Assembly (NCBI RefSeq): GCF_003115855.1
Contig: NZ_KZ819091.1
Coordinates: forward strand, 1-64,000
Source of the DNA: Brenneria corticis
Lineage (GTDB): Bacteria; Pseudomonadota; Gammaproteobacteria; Enterobacterales; Enterobacteriaceae
DNA: 64,000 nucleotides
Direction of reading: 5' to 3'
The notes under the pieces were generated by a model that did no database searches, was not told where the DNA came from, and saw only the letters and a list, made by a program, of their open reading frames with translations. Each line of letters opens with the position of its first letter. The first letter of the stretch is position 1. Position numbers and translations under genes: made by a program. This document shows, piece by piece, positions 9,077 through 18,168 of this stretch.

Positions 9077-9433
9077 TTATGTCCGCTCGGCCAGCAGAGG
9101 CCCTAAAGGGCGGCCGCCGAGCAGGTGCAGATGGACATGGTAAACCTCCTGCCCGCCGTGCCGGTTGCAGTTGATAATCAGGCGATAGCCGTCATCCGCA
9201 ATTCCCTCCTGGCGGGCGATTTTCCCGGCAACCGTAATCATCCTCCCCAGCGCGGCTTCATGTTCGGCCGTCGCGTCATTAACGGTGGGGATCAATACGT
9301 TGGGCACGATGAGAATATGGGTCGGCATGCGTGGCGCAATGTCGCGAAAGGCGGTCACCAGTTCATCCTGATAGACGATATCGGCAGGAATTTCCCGGCG
9401 GATAATTTTACTAAAAATGGTTTCTTCAGCCAT
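9077..9433 (-). CDS. hinT: HIT-family purine nucleoside phosphoramidase
   Basis: 118 residues. Hydrolyses adenosine 5'-monophosphoramidate and related adenylate conjugates. The histidine triad HVHLHLLGG has His 99, 101 and 103. The start MAEETIFSKIIRREIPAD is the family N-terminus. It is probably the first gene of the hinT-ycfL-lpoB-thiK-nagZ-ycfP operon; downstream gaps are short or overlapping down to ycfP. Confidence 0.96.
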   Translation of the reverse strand: MAEETIFSKIIRREIPADIVYQDELVTAFRDIAPRMPTHILIVPNVLIPTVNDATAEHEAALGRMITVAGKIARQEGIADDGYRLIINCNRHGGQEVYHVHLHLLGGRPLGPLLAERT

Positions 9434-9559
9434 GATTGATTTCCTTTTTAAAACCAGCGCAGATCAAACTCGTGTAGGCAGTATGAGTGACATATTCCAT
9501 TTCTTTCAACCTTCTTCGTCTATTTGTGTCGCAAATGGATATTTCGCCAGCGACGCCAT

Positions 9560-9592
9560 AAAAAAGGTCCATGCAAGTCATGAACCTTTTTT
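9560..9592. terminator. Intrinsic terminator after gldA remnant
   Basis: A-rich arm AAAAAAGGT (9560-9568) pairs with ACCTTTTTT (9584-9592), with further pairs CATG/CATG inside and one mismatch. U-tracts exist on both strands. It lies between the gldA remnant and hinT. Confidence 0.7.
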
Positions 9593-9638
9593 ACGCTATC
9601 AGCCGGTCAATCCCCCTCGGGCGATCGGTATTGGCCGC

Positions 9639-10167
9639 TTATTTATCGCGATAGTATTTACCCAGCGAGTCTGCAATCTTCATGGCGTCATAGACATCGT
9701 TGGCCGTGACTTTTTTTACCATGTTGATCATCGTGTCGCCTTCAGCGCAAGCAACTTCAGCAACGGCGCGCCAATCTTTTTCTTTCCATTCCATCAACCC
9801 GAAATCTTCCAGGCACAGCGGCAGCTTGGCGATCTTGATAATCTTGATGACTTCTTCCAGCTCTGTTTGCGGCGCATTTTCCAGCACCAACTGCGTTAAA
9901 CGATGACGTCGCAACCGTTTTTTTCTCTTATTTGACACAGGCGGTCGACTTCTTTTTGTGCATTCGCCCGCGAATTTCTCTATAACCCCACCGACATTGT
10001 TTTTTTGCAGATTGAATTTAGTCGTTGAATTGACCGTCTCCAGAAAAAACGTCGCAGATAATAAGGGCCTGATGACCAAAGTCTTTAATATATGCGCTGG
10101 GGTCCAGCAGAAGATCTTTTGCGATGATGAACTTCTTGGGCGAAGATATTGAGCGATGACCAGACAT
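9639..10167 (-). pseudogene. gldA: Glycerol dehydrogenase remnant (gldA), internally deleted and frameshifted
   Basis: The 3' part encodes QLVLENAPQTELEEVIKI...VAEVACAEGDTMINM, recognisable as the C-terminal 80 or so residues of iron-containing glycerol dehydrogenase GldA. Upstream, separate frames encode recognisable N-terminal pieces. From ATG 10167: SPKKFIIAKDLL...YIKDFGHQALIICD. Then in the next frame NNVGGVIEKFAGECT. Then in a third frame QKEVDRLCQIREKNGCDVIV followed by a stop. These align in order with GldA's first 90-odd residues. The Rossmann GGG motif and metal-binding histidines of the central part (about 170 residues) are gone. Two frameshifts plus a large deletion make a functional enzyme impossible. 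The longest intact frame (10079-9639, 146 codons) should not be annotated as a new gene. Confidence 0.85.
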
Positions 10168-10252
10168 GAATAATTCCCTTTTTTTATAAAAAAATTTTAA
10201 AAAAACTATAGTTATTTTAATTAACTTAAATCAAATGGAAGCCGGGCCTGGA

Positions 10253-10266
10253 TTGATTCAGATCAA
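10253..10266. promoter_or_regulatory. FNR box within a 10-bp inverted repeat, upstream of gldA remnant
   Basis: TTGATTCAGATCAA matches TTGAT-N4-ATCAA exactly. It sits inside a longer perfect inverted repeat: CTGGATTGAT (10248-10257), TCAG loop, ATCAATCCAG (10262-10271). It is 86 bases upstream of the remnant's start codon. It is probably the relic of anaerobic control of the former glycerol dehydrogenase. Confidence 0.6.
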
Positions 10267-10584
10267 TCCAGACGTTAACTTAAGTTATATTGATATGAAT
10301 GGCTAATTTCAGATAGCATCATAAAAGGCCTCATTTTGCTACAAGCCGCGTATCTGTTCAATTTTAGGCAAAAAATACAATACCTCGTGCGGCTGTGAGG
10401 GAATTTTTCTGCGAATTTCCACCGAATAACATTAAATAACTTAATGCTTAATGGGTTAACCTGGTTTTCTTAGGTTAAAGCCGGAAATGGCGCGGCAGGG
10501 GTAGTGGGCGTGCCGCTGGGTTGTAACGCGGCGATGGGAAGGGAATTATCCCGAGTAAAGGAAGGATGTATGCCGCATATCCAT

Positions 10585-10617
10585 TAAAAAAATGCCGGAC
10601 ACCTTAGCGTCCGGCAT
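10585..10617 (-). terminator. Intrinsic terminator of ptsG
   Basis: On the minus strand ATGCCGGAC (10617-10609) pairs with GTCCGGCAT (10600-10592), followed by seven T. It lies about 30 bases after the ptsG stop codon. Confidence 0.85.
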
Positions 10618-10647
10618 TAGCAGGCTTTCGCCCCTTCAACTCATGGA

Positions 10648-12081
10648 TCAGTTATTGCGGATATAGTCGTCCATATCGGTTTTCAGGTTATCGGACTTGG
10701 TGCCGAAAATAGCCTGAACGCCAGAACCCGCAACAACGACGCCCGCTGCGCCCAACTGTTTCAAACCAGCCTGATCGACTTTTGATACATCGGCCACGCT
10801 CACGCGCAAACGAGTGATGCAGGCATCCAGGTTGGTGATGTTTTCTTTACCGCCGAACGCGCTAACCAGCGCCGCCGCCCTTTCGCCGCTTCCCTGAGCG
10901 ACCTGTTCGGAGGACGAGTCTTCGCGACCGGGCGTTTTCAGGTTCAGCTTGGCAATCAGCACGCGGAACACCGTGTAGTAAATCAACGCATAGCCCAGAC
11001 CGACGATCGGGAACAGCCACAGATTGCTGCCGTTGCCGCTCAGCACCACAAAGTCGATCAGGCCGTGCGAGAAGCTGGTGCCGTCACGCATATCCAGCAG
11101 GATACAGATCGGGAACGCCAGACCGGCCAGAATCGCATGGATCGCATACAGAATCGGCGCCACGAACAGGAACGAGAACTCGATAGGCTCGGTGATCCCG
11201 GTGAGGAAAGAGGTCAGCGCCGCGGAGATCATGATACCGCCCACTTTGGCGCGATTCTCTGGCTTGGCGGAGTGCCAGATGGCGATGGCGGCCGCCGGCA
11301 GACCGTACATTTTGAACAGGAAGCCGCCGGATAATTTACCCGCGGTCGGGTCGCCCGCCATATAACGGGGAATATCGCCGTGGAACACCTGGCCGGCGGC
11401 GTTGGTGAATTCGCCAATCTGCATCTGGAAAGGCACGTTCCAGATGTGGTGCAGACCGAAAGGCACCAGCGAGCGTTCAACAAGGCCGTACAGGCCGAAC
11501 GCCACTACCGGATTCTGATAGGCGCCCCATTGGGAGAACGCCTGAATGGCGCGTCCCACCGGCGGCCAGATAAATGACAGCACAATACCCAGGACGATCG
11601 CCGCCAGACCGGAAATGATCGGAACAAAACGCTTGCCGGCGAAGAAGCCGAGGTACTCCGGCAGCTGAATACGATAAAAGCGGTTAAACATATAAGCCGC
11701 GATGGAGCCGGCGATGATGCCGCCTAACACGCCGGTATCCGCCAGGTGCTGAGCTTCAATCTCCGCCGCCGACAGATGCAGAACCAGCGGGGCGACCACC
11801 GCCATGGTTTTCACCATGATGCCGTAGGCAACCACCGCGGCCAGAGCCGATACGCCATCGTTATTGGTGAAGCCCAGCGCCACGCCGATAGCGAAAATCA
11901 GCGGCATATTGGCAAAAACCGATCCGCCGGCCTCCGCCATAACATGGGAAACAACGGCAGGCAGCCAGCTAAAATTTGCCGCCCCGACGCCCAGCAGGAT
12001 ACCTGCGATGGGCAATACGGATACCGGCAGCATTAGCGACTTACCTACTTTTTGCAGGTTTGCGAATGCATTCTTGAACAT
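10648..12081 (-). CDS. ptsG: PTS glucose-specific enzyme IIBC
   Basis: 477 residues, the same length as E. coli PtsG. Inner-membrane glucose permease that imports and phosphorylates glucose using phosphate from EIIA-Glc. The N-terminal IIC domain (about residues 1-385) has the multi-helix core beginning LPVSVLPIAGILLGVG and the GITEPIEFSFLF signature. A linker leads to the IIB domain, whose phosphorylated cysteine lies in NLDACITRLRV near residue 421. The mRNA leader retains features of E. coli ptsG control (CRP/Mlc sites; SgrS target). Confidence 0.97.
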   Translation of the reverse strand: MFKNAFANLQKVGKSLMLPVSVLPIAGILLGVGAANFSWLPAVVSHVMAEAGGSVFANMPLIFAIGVALGFTNNDGVSALAAVVAYGIMVKTMAVVAPLVLHLSAAEIEAQHLADTGVLGGIIAGSIAAYMFNRFYRIQLPEYLGFFAGKRFVPIISGLAAIVLGIVLSFIWPPVGRAIQAFSQWGAYQNPVVAFGLYGLVERSLVPFGLHHIWNVPFQMQIGEFTNAAGQVFHGDIPRYMAGDPTAGKLSGGFLFKMYGLPAAAIAIWHSAKPENRAKVGGIMISAALTSFLTGITEPIEFSFLFVAPILYAIHAILAGLAFPICILLDMRDGTSFSHGLIDFVVLSGNGSNLWLFPIVGLGYALIYYTVFRVLIAKLNLKTPGREDSSSEQVAQGSGERAAALVSAFGGKENITNLDACITRLRVSVADVSKVDQAGLKQLGAAGVVVAGSGVQAIFGTKSDNLKTDMDDYIRNN

Positions 12082-12106
12082 AATTGAGTGTGCTCCTGAG
12101 TAATAG
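12082..12106 (-). promoter_or_regulatory. ptsG ribosome site and probable SgrS pairing region
   Basis: The leader just before the ptsG ATG reads CTCAGGAGCACACTCAATT on the minus strand. It differs by one base from the E. coli ptsG segment that pairs with the sRNA SgrS, as I recall that sequence. Conservation beyond the AGGAG core suggests sRNA control of glucose uptake under sugar-phosphate stress. Confidence 0.6.
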
Positions 12107-12184
12107 TACTTTTACTGCTTGATGCTTCATATGCGTAAAGGTGGGGAAAATACCCTTTACCTATCGGGGTGTCTTAGCCCCCTT

Positions 12185-12245
12185 TAATTTTTACGCAGAG
12201 TAAAATAAATAGCGCCGCCAGTGTTTGACTGCTATCACGTTTCAA
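12185..12245 (-). promoter_or_regulatory. ptsG promoter region with CRP- and Mlc-like sites
   Basis: On minus, CGTGATAGCAGTCAAA (12239-12224) matches TGTGA-N6-TCACA in 8 of 10 positions and closely resembles the E. coli ptsG CRP site. TTATTTTACTCTGCGTAA (12208-12191) resembles the E. coli Mlc operator. The remainder of 12082-12399 shows no gene. Confidence 0.6.
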
Positions 12246-12399
12246 CAAGCCGGCCAGCGTAAAAAGCGCATAAATTAAGCTTATTAATGACATGTGACTA
12301 AAAAACACCCATCCCCGGAGAGGAAAATCTTATCCAGAGTGCGCATCTATCGCTATTAATTACACAGCCCAAAAAAAACTCGGCTATTCTCAACCACTA

Positions 12400-13194
12400 T
12401 TACCCGGTGGTCAACCGTGCCGGATCGATATGGAACAGACGGGAAAAATTCTCGGTGGTGGCCGCCGCCAGACTCTCCAGCGTTACGCCTTTCAGCACGG
12501 ACAAATACTCCGCCACATCACGGACATAGGCGGGCTGATTCTCCTGCCCCCGAAAAGGAACCGGCGCCAGCCAGGGGGAATCCGTTTCAATCAGCATCCG
12601 ATCCAGCGGCACATAACGCGCCACCTCGCGCAGCGCTTCCGCGGTGCGGAATGTGACAATGCCGGAAAACGAAATATAGAACCCCATATCCAGCAAGGTC
12701 TTCGCCGTGGCTAAGTCTTCGGTAAAACAGTGCAGCACGCCGCCGCATTTCTCCGCCCGCTCTTCCTGCAGAATCGCCAGCGTATCTTCCCGCGCCGCGC
12801 GGGTGTGGACGATAACCGGCTTGTCCAGATGGTTGCCGATACGAATGTGCTCGCGAAACGATGCCTGCTGCTGCGCTTTAGTCTCTTCCTGATAGTGGTA
12901 ATCCAACCCCGTCTCGCCCAGCGCCACGACGCTATCGGACGCGGCAAGCTGGCGCAGCTCGGCGTAATCGTAGGGCGCATCCTGATTTAACGGATGAACG
13001 CCGCAGGAGAAGGCGACGTTATCCCGCTCGCCGATCAGCTGCGTCATGGCGCGGAATCCGGGAAGCGTGGTGGCGACCGCCAGGATGAAGCCAACGTCGC
13101 GTCGTTTGGCTTTATCCAGCACGTCGGCGACGTCTTTATGCAATGACTGATAATCCAGCCCGTCAAGATGGCAATGGGAATCAACTAACAACAT
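12400..13194 (-). CDS. ycfH: TatD-family metal-dependent hydrolase YcfH
   Basis: 264 residues from ATG 13194, matching the E. coli N-terminus (MLLVDSHCHLDGLDY). The reading frame stays open upstream into holB, but that part is not conserved. TIM-barrel metal-dependent hydrolase, probably a DNase. Metal ligands are visible in DSHCHLD, the glutamate of ALGETGLDYH, PVIVHTR, LHCFTE and the aspartate of IETDSPWLAP. It is the last gene of the tmk-holB-ycfH segment, 19 bases after holB. Confidence 0.93.
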   Translation of the reverse strand: MLLVDSHCHLDGLDYQSLHKDVADVLDKAKRRDVGFILAVATTLPGFRAMTQLIGERDNVAFSCGVHPLNQDAPYDYAELRQLAASDSVVALGETGLDYHYQEETKAQQQASFREHIRIGNHLDKPVIVHTRAAREDTLAILQEERAEKCGGVLHCFTEDLATAKTLLDMGFYISFSGIVTFRTAEALREVARYVPLDRMLIETDSPWLAPVPFRGQENQPAYVRDVAEYLSVLKGVTLESLAAATTENFSRLFHIDPARLTTG

Positions 13195-13213
13195 GCTATT
13201 TACTCGAAATCGA

Positions 13214-14227
13214 TTATGCGGAAAAGGGATGAAAGCGTCGCTGGACAGGCGTGGACAGGCTCTGTTCGCCGTCAAGCAATCGCTCGGTTAATAATAGCTC
13301 ACGGTTCACCGCGGCTACCGTCAGCAACTTTTGCCGGCAGGCCAACCATTGATGCAGTTCGTACTGTAGCTGAGGATTGGCGGATTCATTAGCCAGACGC
13401 TCAATCAACGCCGTCTGATCCAGATTCACCAGATGCTCTCCCGCGCCCTGCTGCCACTTCACCGCATCCAGCAGCAGCGATGCCAGCCAGTGAATACGCT
13501 CGGCGGCATCTTCATGATTAAGCTGCGGCGTCAGCGACAGCAGATCGTGCGAGGAGAGCGCGGCGGAGAAGGACTGGCATAAGGCCGTGCGCTGCTGCCA
13601 TCGATCCGCCTGCAACAGTTTCTCCGCCGCCAGCGGGGCGCCGGCCTGCAATCTTAACGCGGTGCGCAACGCCTGCGCATCCTGCTGATGGCGCGAATTC
13701 AGCCACAGGATGCTGTGCGTTTCATCCGGAACGCCCAGATAATGATACAGGCAGCGGCTGCGCAGCGTCGCCAACAGACGGGCGGGTTCACGGCAGCCAA
13801 ATAAAAAATAGGTCCCCTGCGGCGGTTCTTCCAGGGTTTTAAGCAGCGCATTGGCCGCCGCTTCGGTGAGCTGCTCCGCCGACGGCAGCCATATCACTTT
13901 CGCGCCGCCCTGTCGGGCGTGCTGATACAGCTTATCCAGCACTTCCCGCACCGGGTCGATCCCCAGGCTCTGTTTGCCTTTTTCCGGGCTCAACACATAC
14001 CAGTCAGGGTGCGTCCCGGCGATCATCAGATGACAGGAATGGCACTTACCGCAACTTTTCATCCCGTCCGGGCGCTGGCACATCAGCCAGCGGCTCAGCG
14101 CATAAACCAGCGAGTCCTCCCCCATGCCGGATAAAGCATGCAGCAAGATGGCGTGGTGCCCTCGCCCCGCCTGGTATTGGCCGATCAACTGGCGGTATGA
14201 CGCGTTAAGCCACGGATACCAGTCCAT
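13214..14227 (-). CDS. holB: DNA polymerase III subunit delta'
   Basis: 337 residues from ATG 14227, where the start overlaps the tmk stop (TGATG). Clamp-loader subunit that helps load the beta sliding clamp. The N-terminal AAA+ domain begins WYPWLNASYRQL. It carries the zinc module CGKCHSCHL and the sensor-1 stretch AAANALLKTLEEPPQGTYF with an SRC motif (LRSRCLYHYL). There is no functional Walker A lysine, as expected for delta'. The one-base overlap implies translational coupling to tmk. Confidence 0.95.
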   Translation of the reverse strand: MDWYPWLNASYRQLIGQYQAGRGHHAILLHALSGMGEDSLVYALSRWLMCQRPDGMKSCGKCHSCHLMIAGTHPDWYVLSPEKGKQSLGIDPVREVLDKLYQHARQGGAKVIWLPSAEQLTEAAANALLKTLEEPPQGTYFLFGCREPARLLATLRSRCLYHYLGVPDETHSILWLNSRHQQDAQALRTALRLQAGAPLAAEKLLQADRWQQRTALCQSFSAALSSHDLLSLTPQLNHEDAAERIHWLASLLLDAVKWQQGAGEHLVNLDQTALIERLANESANPQLQYELHQWLACRQKLLTVAAVNRELLLTERLLDGEQSLSTPVQRRFHPFSA

Positions 14228-14883
14228 CAGGCGCGCTCCCGCGGGTGCAATCCCTGATTTCGCAGCCACTGGCGTAATACCGCCTGAATGTCGGCGCGGA
14301 CGTTTGCCATCGGCTGCGACGCATCGATGGTGATGATGCTGCGGTCCTGCGCCGCCAACGCCTGATAGCGGGCGCGGGTTCGTTCAAAAAAGGCGAACGA
14401 CTCCTGCTCGATGCGGTCCAGTTCCCCGCGCTGGCGGGCGCGTTGCAGCCCCAGCGCCGGCGGCAAGTCGAGATACAGCGTCAGATCCGGGCGAAAATCC
14501 CCCAGCACCGCGTCGCGCAGCGACAGCAGCAACTGCGGGTCGATGCCGCGCCCTCCCCCCTGATAGGCCTGGGAGGAGAGATCGTGACGGTCGCCAATCA
14601 CCCAGTTTCCCTGAGCCAGCGCCGGCTTGATCACATTTTCCACCAGTTGGACGCGGGCGGCATACAGCATCAGAATTTCGGCTTTATCCGTCACCTTCTC
14701 GTCGGCCGTCCCCTGCTTGATCAGCTCACGCAGCTTTTCCGCCAGCGGCGTACCGCCGGGTTCACGGGTAAAAATCACCTTATCAACGCCGTACTCGCCC
14801 AGCGTCTCGACCACCACGTTGCGCGCGCTGGTTTTCCCTGCGCCTTCCAAACCTTCCAAGACGATAAATTTACTGTTGTCCAT
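14227..14883 (-). CDS. tmk: Thymidylate kinase
   Basis: 218 residues. Phosphorylates dTMP to dTDP. P-loop GLEGAGKTS at about residues 10-18, DR(x) motif FTREPGGTPLAE, GDRHDLSSQAYQGGGRG substrate region, and a lid with the bacterial arginine RARQRGELDRIE. Its start lies 14 bases inside mltG and its stop overlaps holB, so mltG-tmk-holB form a tight translational unit. Confidence 0.97.
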   Translation of the reverse strand: MDNSKFIVLEGLEGAGKTSARNVVVETLGEYGVDKVIFTREPGGTPLAEKLRELIKQGTADEKVTDKAEILMLYAARVQLVENVIKPALAQGNWVIGDRHDLSSQAYQGGGRGIDPQLLLSLRDAVLGDFRPDLTLYLDLPPALGLQRARQRGELDRIEQESFAFFERTRARYQALAAQDRSIITIDASQPMANVRADIQAVLRQWLRNQGLHPRERA

Positions 14884-15892
14884 CCCGTTCCTTTAACGCT
14901 GAGCGGTATTGCCTTACAGCACGATTATGGTCTGCAAGGTTGGTTGTGAAGCTGTGCCCGCCTTTACCGTCGGCCACAAAGTAAAGGTACGACGTTTTAG
15001 CCGGATGAGCGGCCGCGTCCAGCGACGCTTTTCCCGGCATGGCTATCGGCGTCGGCGGTAAACCGGAAATCACGTAGGTATTGTAGGGCGTCGGCGTATC
15101 CAGCGCCTTGCGGGTAATCACGCCCGTATAGGCGTCACCCATGCCGTAAATAACCGTCGGATCGGTTTGCAAACGCATACCGACGCGCAGGCGGTTGACG
15201 AAAACGGACGCCACCTGCGGGCGTTCTGCGCTGACCGCCGTCTCTTTCTCGATGACCGATGCCATGGTTAACAGCTCATCGGGCGTTTTATACGGTAACC
15301 CATCCTCACGCCCTTTCCATACCTCGTCCACCGTTTTCTTCATGCGCTGATGGGCGCGTTGCAGCAAGGCGCTGTCGGCCGTATCGGCGGTGTACATATA
15401 GGTATCGGGATAGAACCACCCTTCCGGATTGGGTTTATCCTTTATCTCCAGCAGTTCGGCAATCTCGCGCACGCTTTTATCCGCCAGCGTGTGCTTAATA
15501 TAGGGAGACTGACGCAGCGTTTCGAGCCATTCCTTCAGGCGGGAGCCTTCAACAAAACGAATGGCGAACTGCGCCTCTTTGCCGCTGGATAACAGCGCCA
15601 GCATTTCGCGAACCGTCATCGCCGGCGTAAAACGGTAGGTTCCCGCCTTGAAGTTCGCCAGTTCCGGCTCAGTGCGCAGCAGCCAGGGAAACAGGGCTCC
15701 GTCGGCGATCACATGCTGGTCCAGCAGTAATTTTTCCAATCCGTCACGGCCGGTGCCGGCCGGGAGGGTAAAAATGGTTTCCTGTTCGACGGCCAGCGGC
15801 GAAGCGGCAAACTGCTGTACTTTCTGCCACAGCAACAACAGGGCCAGCAACAATAACGCCGGTAGCAGAATAGCAATTTTCTTTCTGTTCAT
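14870..15892 (-). CDS. mltG: Endolytic murein transglycosylase
   Basis: 340 residues. Inner-membrane lytic transglycosylase that cleaves nascent glycan strands and is thought to end their elongation. One N-terminal membrane helix (about residues 7-23, ILLPALLLLALLLLW) precedes a periplasmic LysM-like subdomain and the YceG catalytic domain. The conserved glutamate lies in ASVIEKETAV, followed by VASVFVNRLRVGMRLQ and the YNTYVISGLPPTPI signature. It lies between pabC (14 bases upstream) and tmk (overlap). Confidence 0.95.
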   Translation of the reverse strand: MNRKKIAILLPALLLLALLLLWQKVQQFAASPLAVEQETIFTLPAGTGRDGLEKLLLDQHVIADGALFPWLLRTEPELANFKAGTYRFTPAMTVREMLALLSSGKEAQFAIRFVEGSRLKEWLETLRQSPYIKHTLADKSVREIAELLEIKDKPNPEGWFYPDTYMYTADTADSALLQRAHQRMKKTVDEVWKGREDGLPYKTPDELLTMASVIEKETAVSAERPQVASVFVNRLRVGMRLQTDPTVIYGMGDAYTGVITRKALDTPTPYNTYVISGLPPTPIAMPGKASLDAAAHPAKTSYLYFVADGKGGHSFTTNLADHNRAVRQYRSALKERDGQQ

Positions 15893-15906
15893 AAATCAAC
15901 CAACGG

Positions 15907-16704
15907 CTAACAGTCAGGGCTCAGGAATCGATACAGATCTCTGGAGCGATAACACCAGGTCTCGGCCTGGTTTACGGGAACAATCGGCATTAATGCGTTA
16001 CAGATAATCACCTCATCCGCATCCGCCAGCGTGTCCAGCGGCTCGCTAACGATATGCAGTTCAAAATCAGAACCCGCCAGCAGTGAAATGATGTGTTGCC
16101 TGGCTACGCCATCAACCCCGGCATAGGATAAATCCGGCGTATACACGCGATTTCCCTTGCGCCAGAACAAATTAGCCGCACAGCATTCCACTAGCGTCCC
16201 GGCGGTGTCAAGCACCAAGACCTCATCGCCCGCGCGCTGTTCTAGATCGATACGAATCAGAACCTGTTCCAGGCGATTCAGATGCTTTATACCCGCCAGC
16301 AACCGACTTCTGGCTAATGCAACCGAACTGAGGCGCAGGCTGATACCCTGCTCGCGCCAATGGGCATAATGAGCGGGATAGTCCGCCTGCATCACGATCC
16401 GCGTCGGGCTATCACAGCCCTGAATGCCATATCCCCGTCCGCCCGGTCCCCGGGTAAGCATAACTTTAACGATGCCTTCGCTGCGACCTTGCGCCGCCAG
16501 GTTCATCTCCTGCCGCAATGACGGCCAGTCAATGGCGGGCAGCATCAAACGTTCCGCCGCCTGCCGTAAGCGAGCCAGATGCCTGTCAAGCCACACGATC
16601 TCGCCATCGCGCACTCTGGCGGTGGTAAAACACCCGTCGCCAAACTGGGTGCCGCGATCCGACACCGCTAACTGTTCCTGTATGCGACCATTAATCCACT
16701 GCAT
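15907..16704 (-). CDS. pabC: Aminodeoxychorismate lyase
   Basis: 265 residues; class IV PLP-dependent enzyme. Converts 4-amino-4-deoxychorismate to p-aminobenzoate and pyruvate in folate synthesis. The PLP lysine is in LLAGIKHLNRLEQV; early RGTQFGDGCFTT and late ECCAANLFWRKG motifs are typical. A strong terminator lies between it and fabF, so it may use a separate promoter or read-through. Confidence 0.94.
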   Translation of the reverse strand: MQWINGRIQEQLAVSDRGTQFGDGCFTTARVRDGEIVWLDRHLARLRQAAERLMLPAIDWPSLRQEMNLAAQGRSEGIVKVMLTRGPGGRGYGIQGCDSPTRIVMQADYPAHYAHWREQGISLRLSSVALARSRLLAGIKHLNRLEQVLIRIDLEQRAGDEVLVLDTAGTLVECCAANLFWRKGNRVYTPDLSYAGVDGVARQHIISLLAGSDFELHIVSEPLDTLADADEVIICNALMPIVPVNQAETWCYRSRDLYRFLSPDC

Positions 16705-16802
16705 CTATTTCTTCCCTTCGGCTAAGTGCCGTCAGCTTGCCAGCAAACGGGAGGGGCATACAAGTCACCCAGTCCGATTTTGCGCAGGTAAGGATGGCGG
16801 AC

Positions 16803-16830
16803 AAAAAAAAACCCGGGAACCGGGTTTTTT
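16803..16830 (-). terminator. Intrinsic terminator between fabF and pabC
   Basis: AAAACCCGG and CCGGGTTTT form a perfect stem with a GAA loop (centre near 16818) flanked by A and T runs on both strands. It is placed 16 bases beyond the fabF stop codon. Confidence 0.85.
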
Positions 16831-16846
16831 ACATAGACGTCGACGA

Positions 16847-18088
16847 TCACACCTTACGGAATAACAGCGAACCGTTGGTGCCGCCGAAACCGAAGGAGTT
16901 ACACAACGTGTACTCCAGATTGCTGACCTGACGCGCCTCATGGGGCACGAAATCCAGATCGCAACCTTCGTCCGGGTTATCCAGATTGATTGTCGGGGGA
17001 ATGGCCTGATCGCGCAGCGCCAGGATGCAGAAGATCGACTCGATCGCCCCGGCCGCCCCCAGTAAATGCCCGGTCATCGATTTCGTCGAGCTGACCAATA
17101 CCCGGCCGGCATCGGCGCCGAACACGGATTTAACCGCCTGCGTCTCAGCCCGGTCGCCCGCGGCAGTGGACGTGCCGTGCGCGTTGATATAACCGATTTG
17201 CGACGCCGCGACGCCCGCGTCGCGCAGCGTATTTTCCATCGCCAACGCCGCCCCGGCGCCGTCCGCCGGCGGCGACGTCATATGATAGGCGTCGCTGCTC
17301 ATGCCGAAGCCGACGATTTCCGCATAAATCTTGGCGCCGCGTTTTTTGGCGTGTTCGTACTCTTCCAGCACCATCATACCGGCGCCGTCGCCCAGCACGA
17401 AACCGTCGCGGTCTTTATCCCACGGACGGCTTGCCGCCTGCGGGTTATCGTTACGGGTTGACAGCGCGCGCGCCGCGCCGAAGCCACCCACGCCGAGCGG
17501 CGTACTGGCTTTTTCCGCGCCGCCGGCGACCATGACGTCGGCGTCATTATAGGCAATAATACGCGCCGCATGGCCGATGTTATGCACGCCCGAGGTACAG
17601 GCGGTGGCGATGGAAATGCTCGGACCGCGCAGGCCGTACATGATGGTGAGATGCCCGGCAACCATGTTGACGATGGTTGAAGGCACGAAGAACGGACTGA
17701 TTTTACGCGGACCGCCCTTCACCAGCGAACTGTGGTTCTCTTCAATAAGACCCAGGCCGCCGATGCCGGAACCGATCGCCGCACCGATGCGCGGCGCGTT
17801 CTCTTCCGTTACTTCAAGACCGGAATCGCGCATGGCCTGAATGCCGGCGGCGATGCCGTATTGGATAAAGGCATCCATCTTGCGCGCTTCTTTGCGCGAA
17901 ATGAATTCCTCACAGTTAAAATCCTTTACCAGCCCGGCAAAACGGGTTGCATAGGCACTGGTATCGAAATGGTCGATCGGGCTGATGCCACTCTGACCGG
18001 CAAGAAGAGCACTCCAGGTGGACTCAACTGTATTGCCGACAGGAGATAACATGCCCAGTCCGGTCACAACTACTCGACGCTTAGACAC
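16847..18088 (-). CDS. fabF: 3-oxoacyl-[ACP] synthase II
   Basis: 413 residues. Condenses acyl-ACP with malonyl-ACP; in enterobacteria it is the enzyme that adjusts cis-vaccenate content with temperature. Catalytic cysteine 164 in ATACTSGVHN; histidines 304 (INAHGTSTAAGD) and 341 (SMTGHLLGAAG). It is last in the plsX-fabHDG-acpP-fabF cluster. The hairpin ahead of it probably lowers its expression relative to acpP. Confidence 0.97.
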   Translation of the reverse strand: MSKRRVVVTGLGMLSPVGNTVESTWSALLAGQSGISPIDHFDTSAYATRFAGLVKDFNCEEFISRKEARKMDAFIQYGIAAGIQAMRDSGLEVTEENAPRIGAAIGSGIGGLGLIEENHSSLVKGGPRKISPFFVPSTIVNMVAGHLTIMYGLRGPSISIATACTSGVHNIGHAARIIAYNDADVMVAGGAEKASTPLGVGGFGAARALSTRNDNPQAASRPWDKDRDGFVLGDGAGMMVLEEYEHAKKRGAKIYAEIVGFGMSSDAYHMTSPPADGAGAALAMENTLRDAGVAASQIGYINAHGTSTAAGDRAETQAVKSVFGADAGRVLVSSTKSMTGHLLGAAGAIESIFCILALRDQAIPPTINLDNPDEGCDLDFVPHEARQVSNLEYTLCNSFGFGGTNGSLLFRKV

Positions 18089-18124
18089 GCTTGTCCTCCA
18101 GGGAGGGAAAATATGACGCCGCGG

Positions 18125-18157
18125 GACAAAAAACTTAGGCGGTCGAGTGACCGCCTA
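18125..18157 (-). terminator. Intrinsic terminator or attenuator between acpP and fabF
   Basis: TAGGCGGTC and GACCGCCTA form a 9-bp perfect stem with a four-base loop. On the minus strand it is followed by AGTTTTTT. It would let most transcripts end after the abundant acpP, with partial read-through to fabF. Confidence 0.8.
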
Positions 18158-18168
18158 GATATGTTCGC

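Larger units (their letters stand above)
10168..10647. other. Intergenic region gldA remnant-ptsG
   Basis: 480 bases. It contains the upstream region of the gldA remnant with an FNR box (10253-10266) and the ptsG terminator (10585-10617). A short inverted repeat, TTAACCT/AGGTTAA, lies at 10456-10478. E. coli has fhuE between ptsG and hinT; no trace of a siderophore receptor was recognised here. Confidence 0.5.

Noticed and set aside
10456..10478. TTAACCT/AGGTTAA inverted repeat as a terminator
   Set aside because: Short AT-rich stem with no T-run and no gene ending there.
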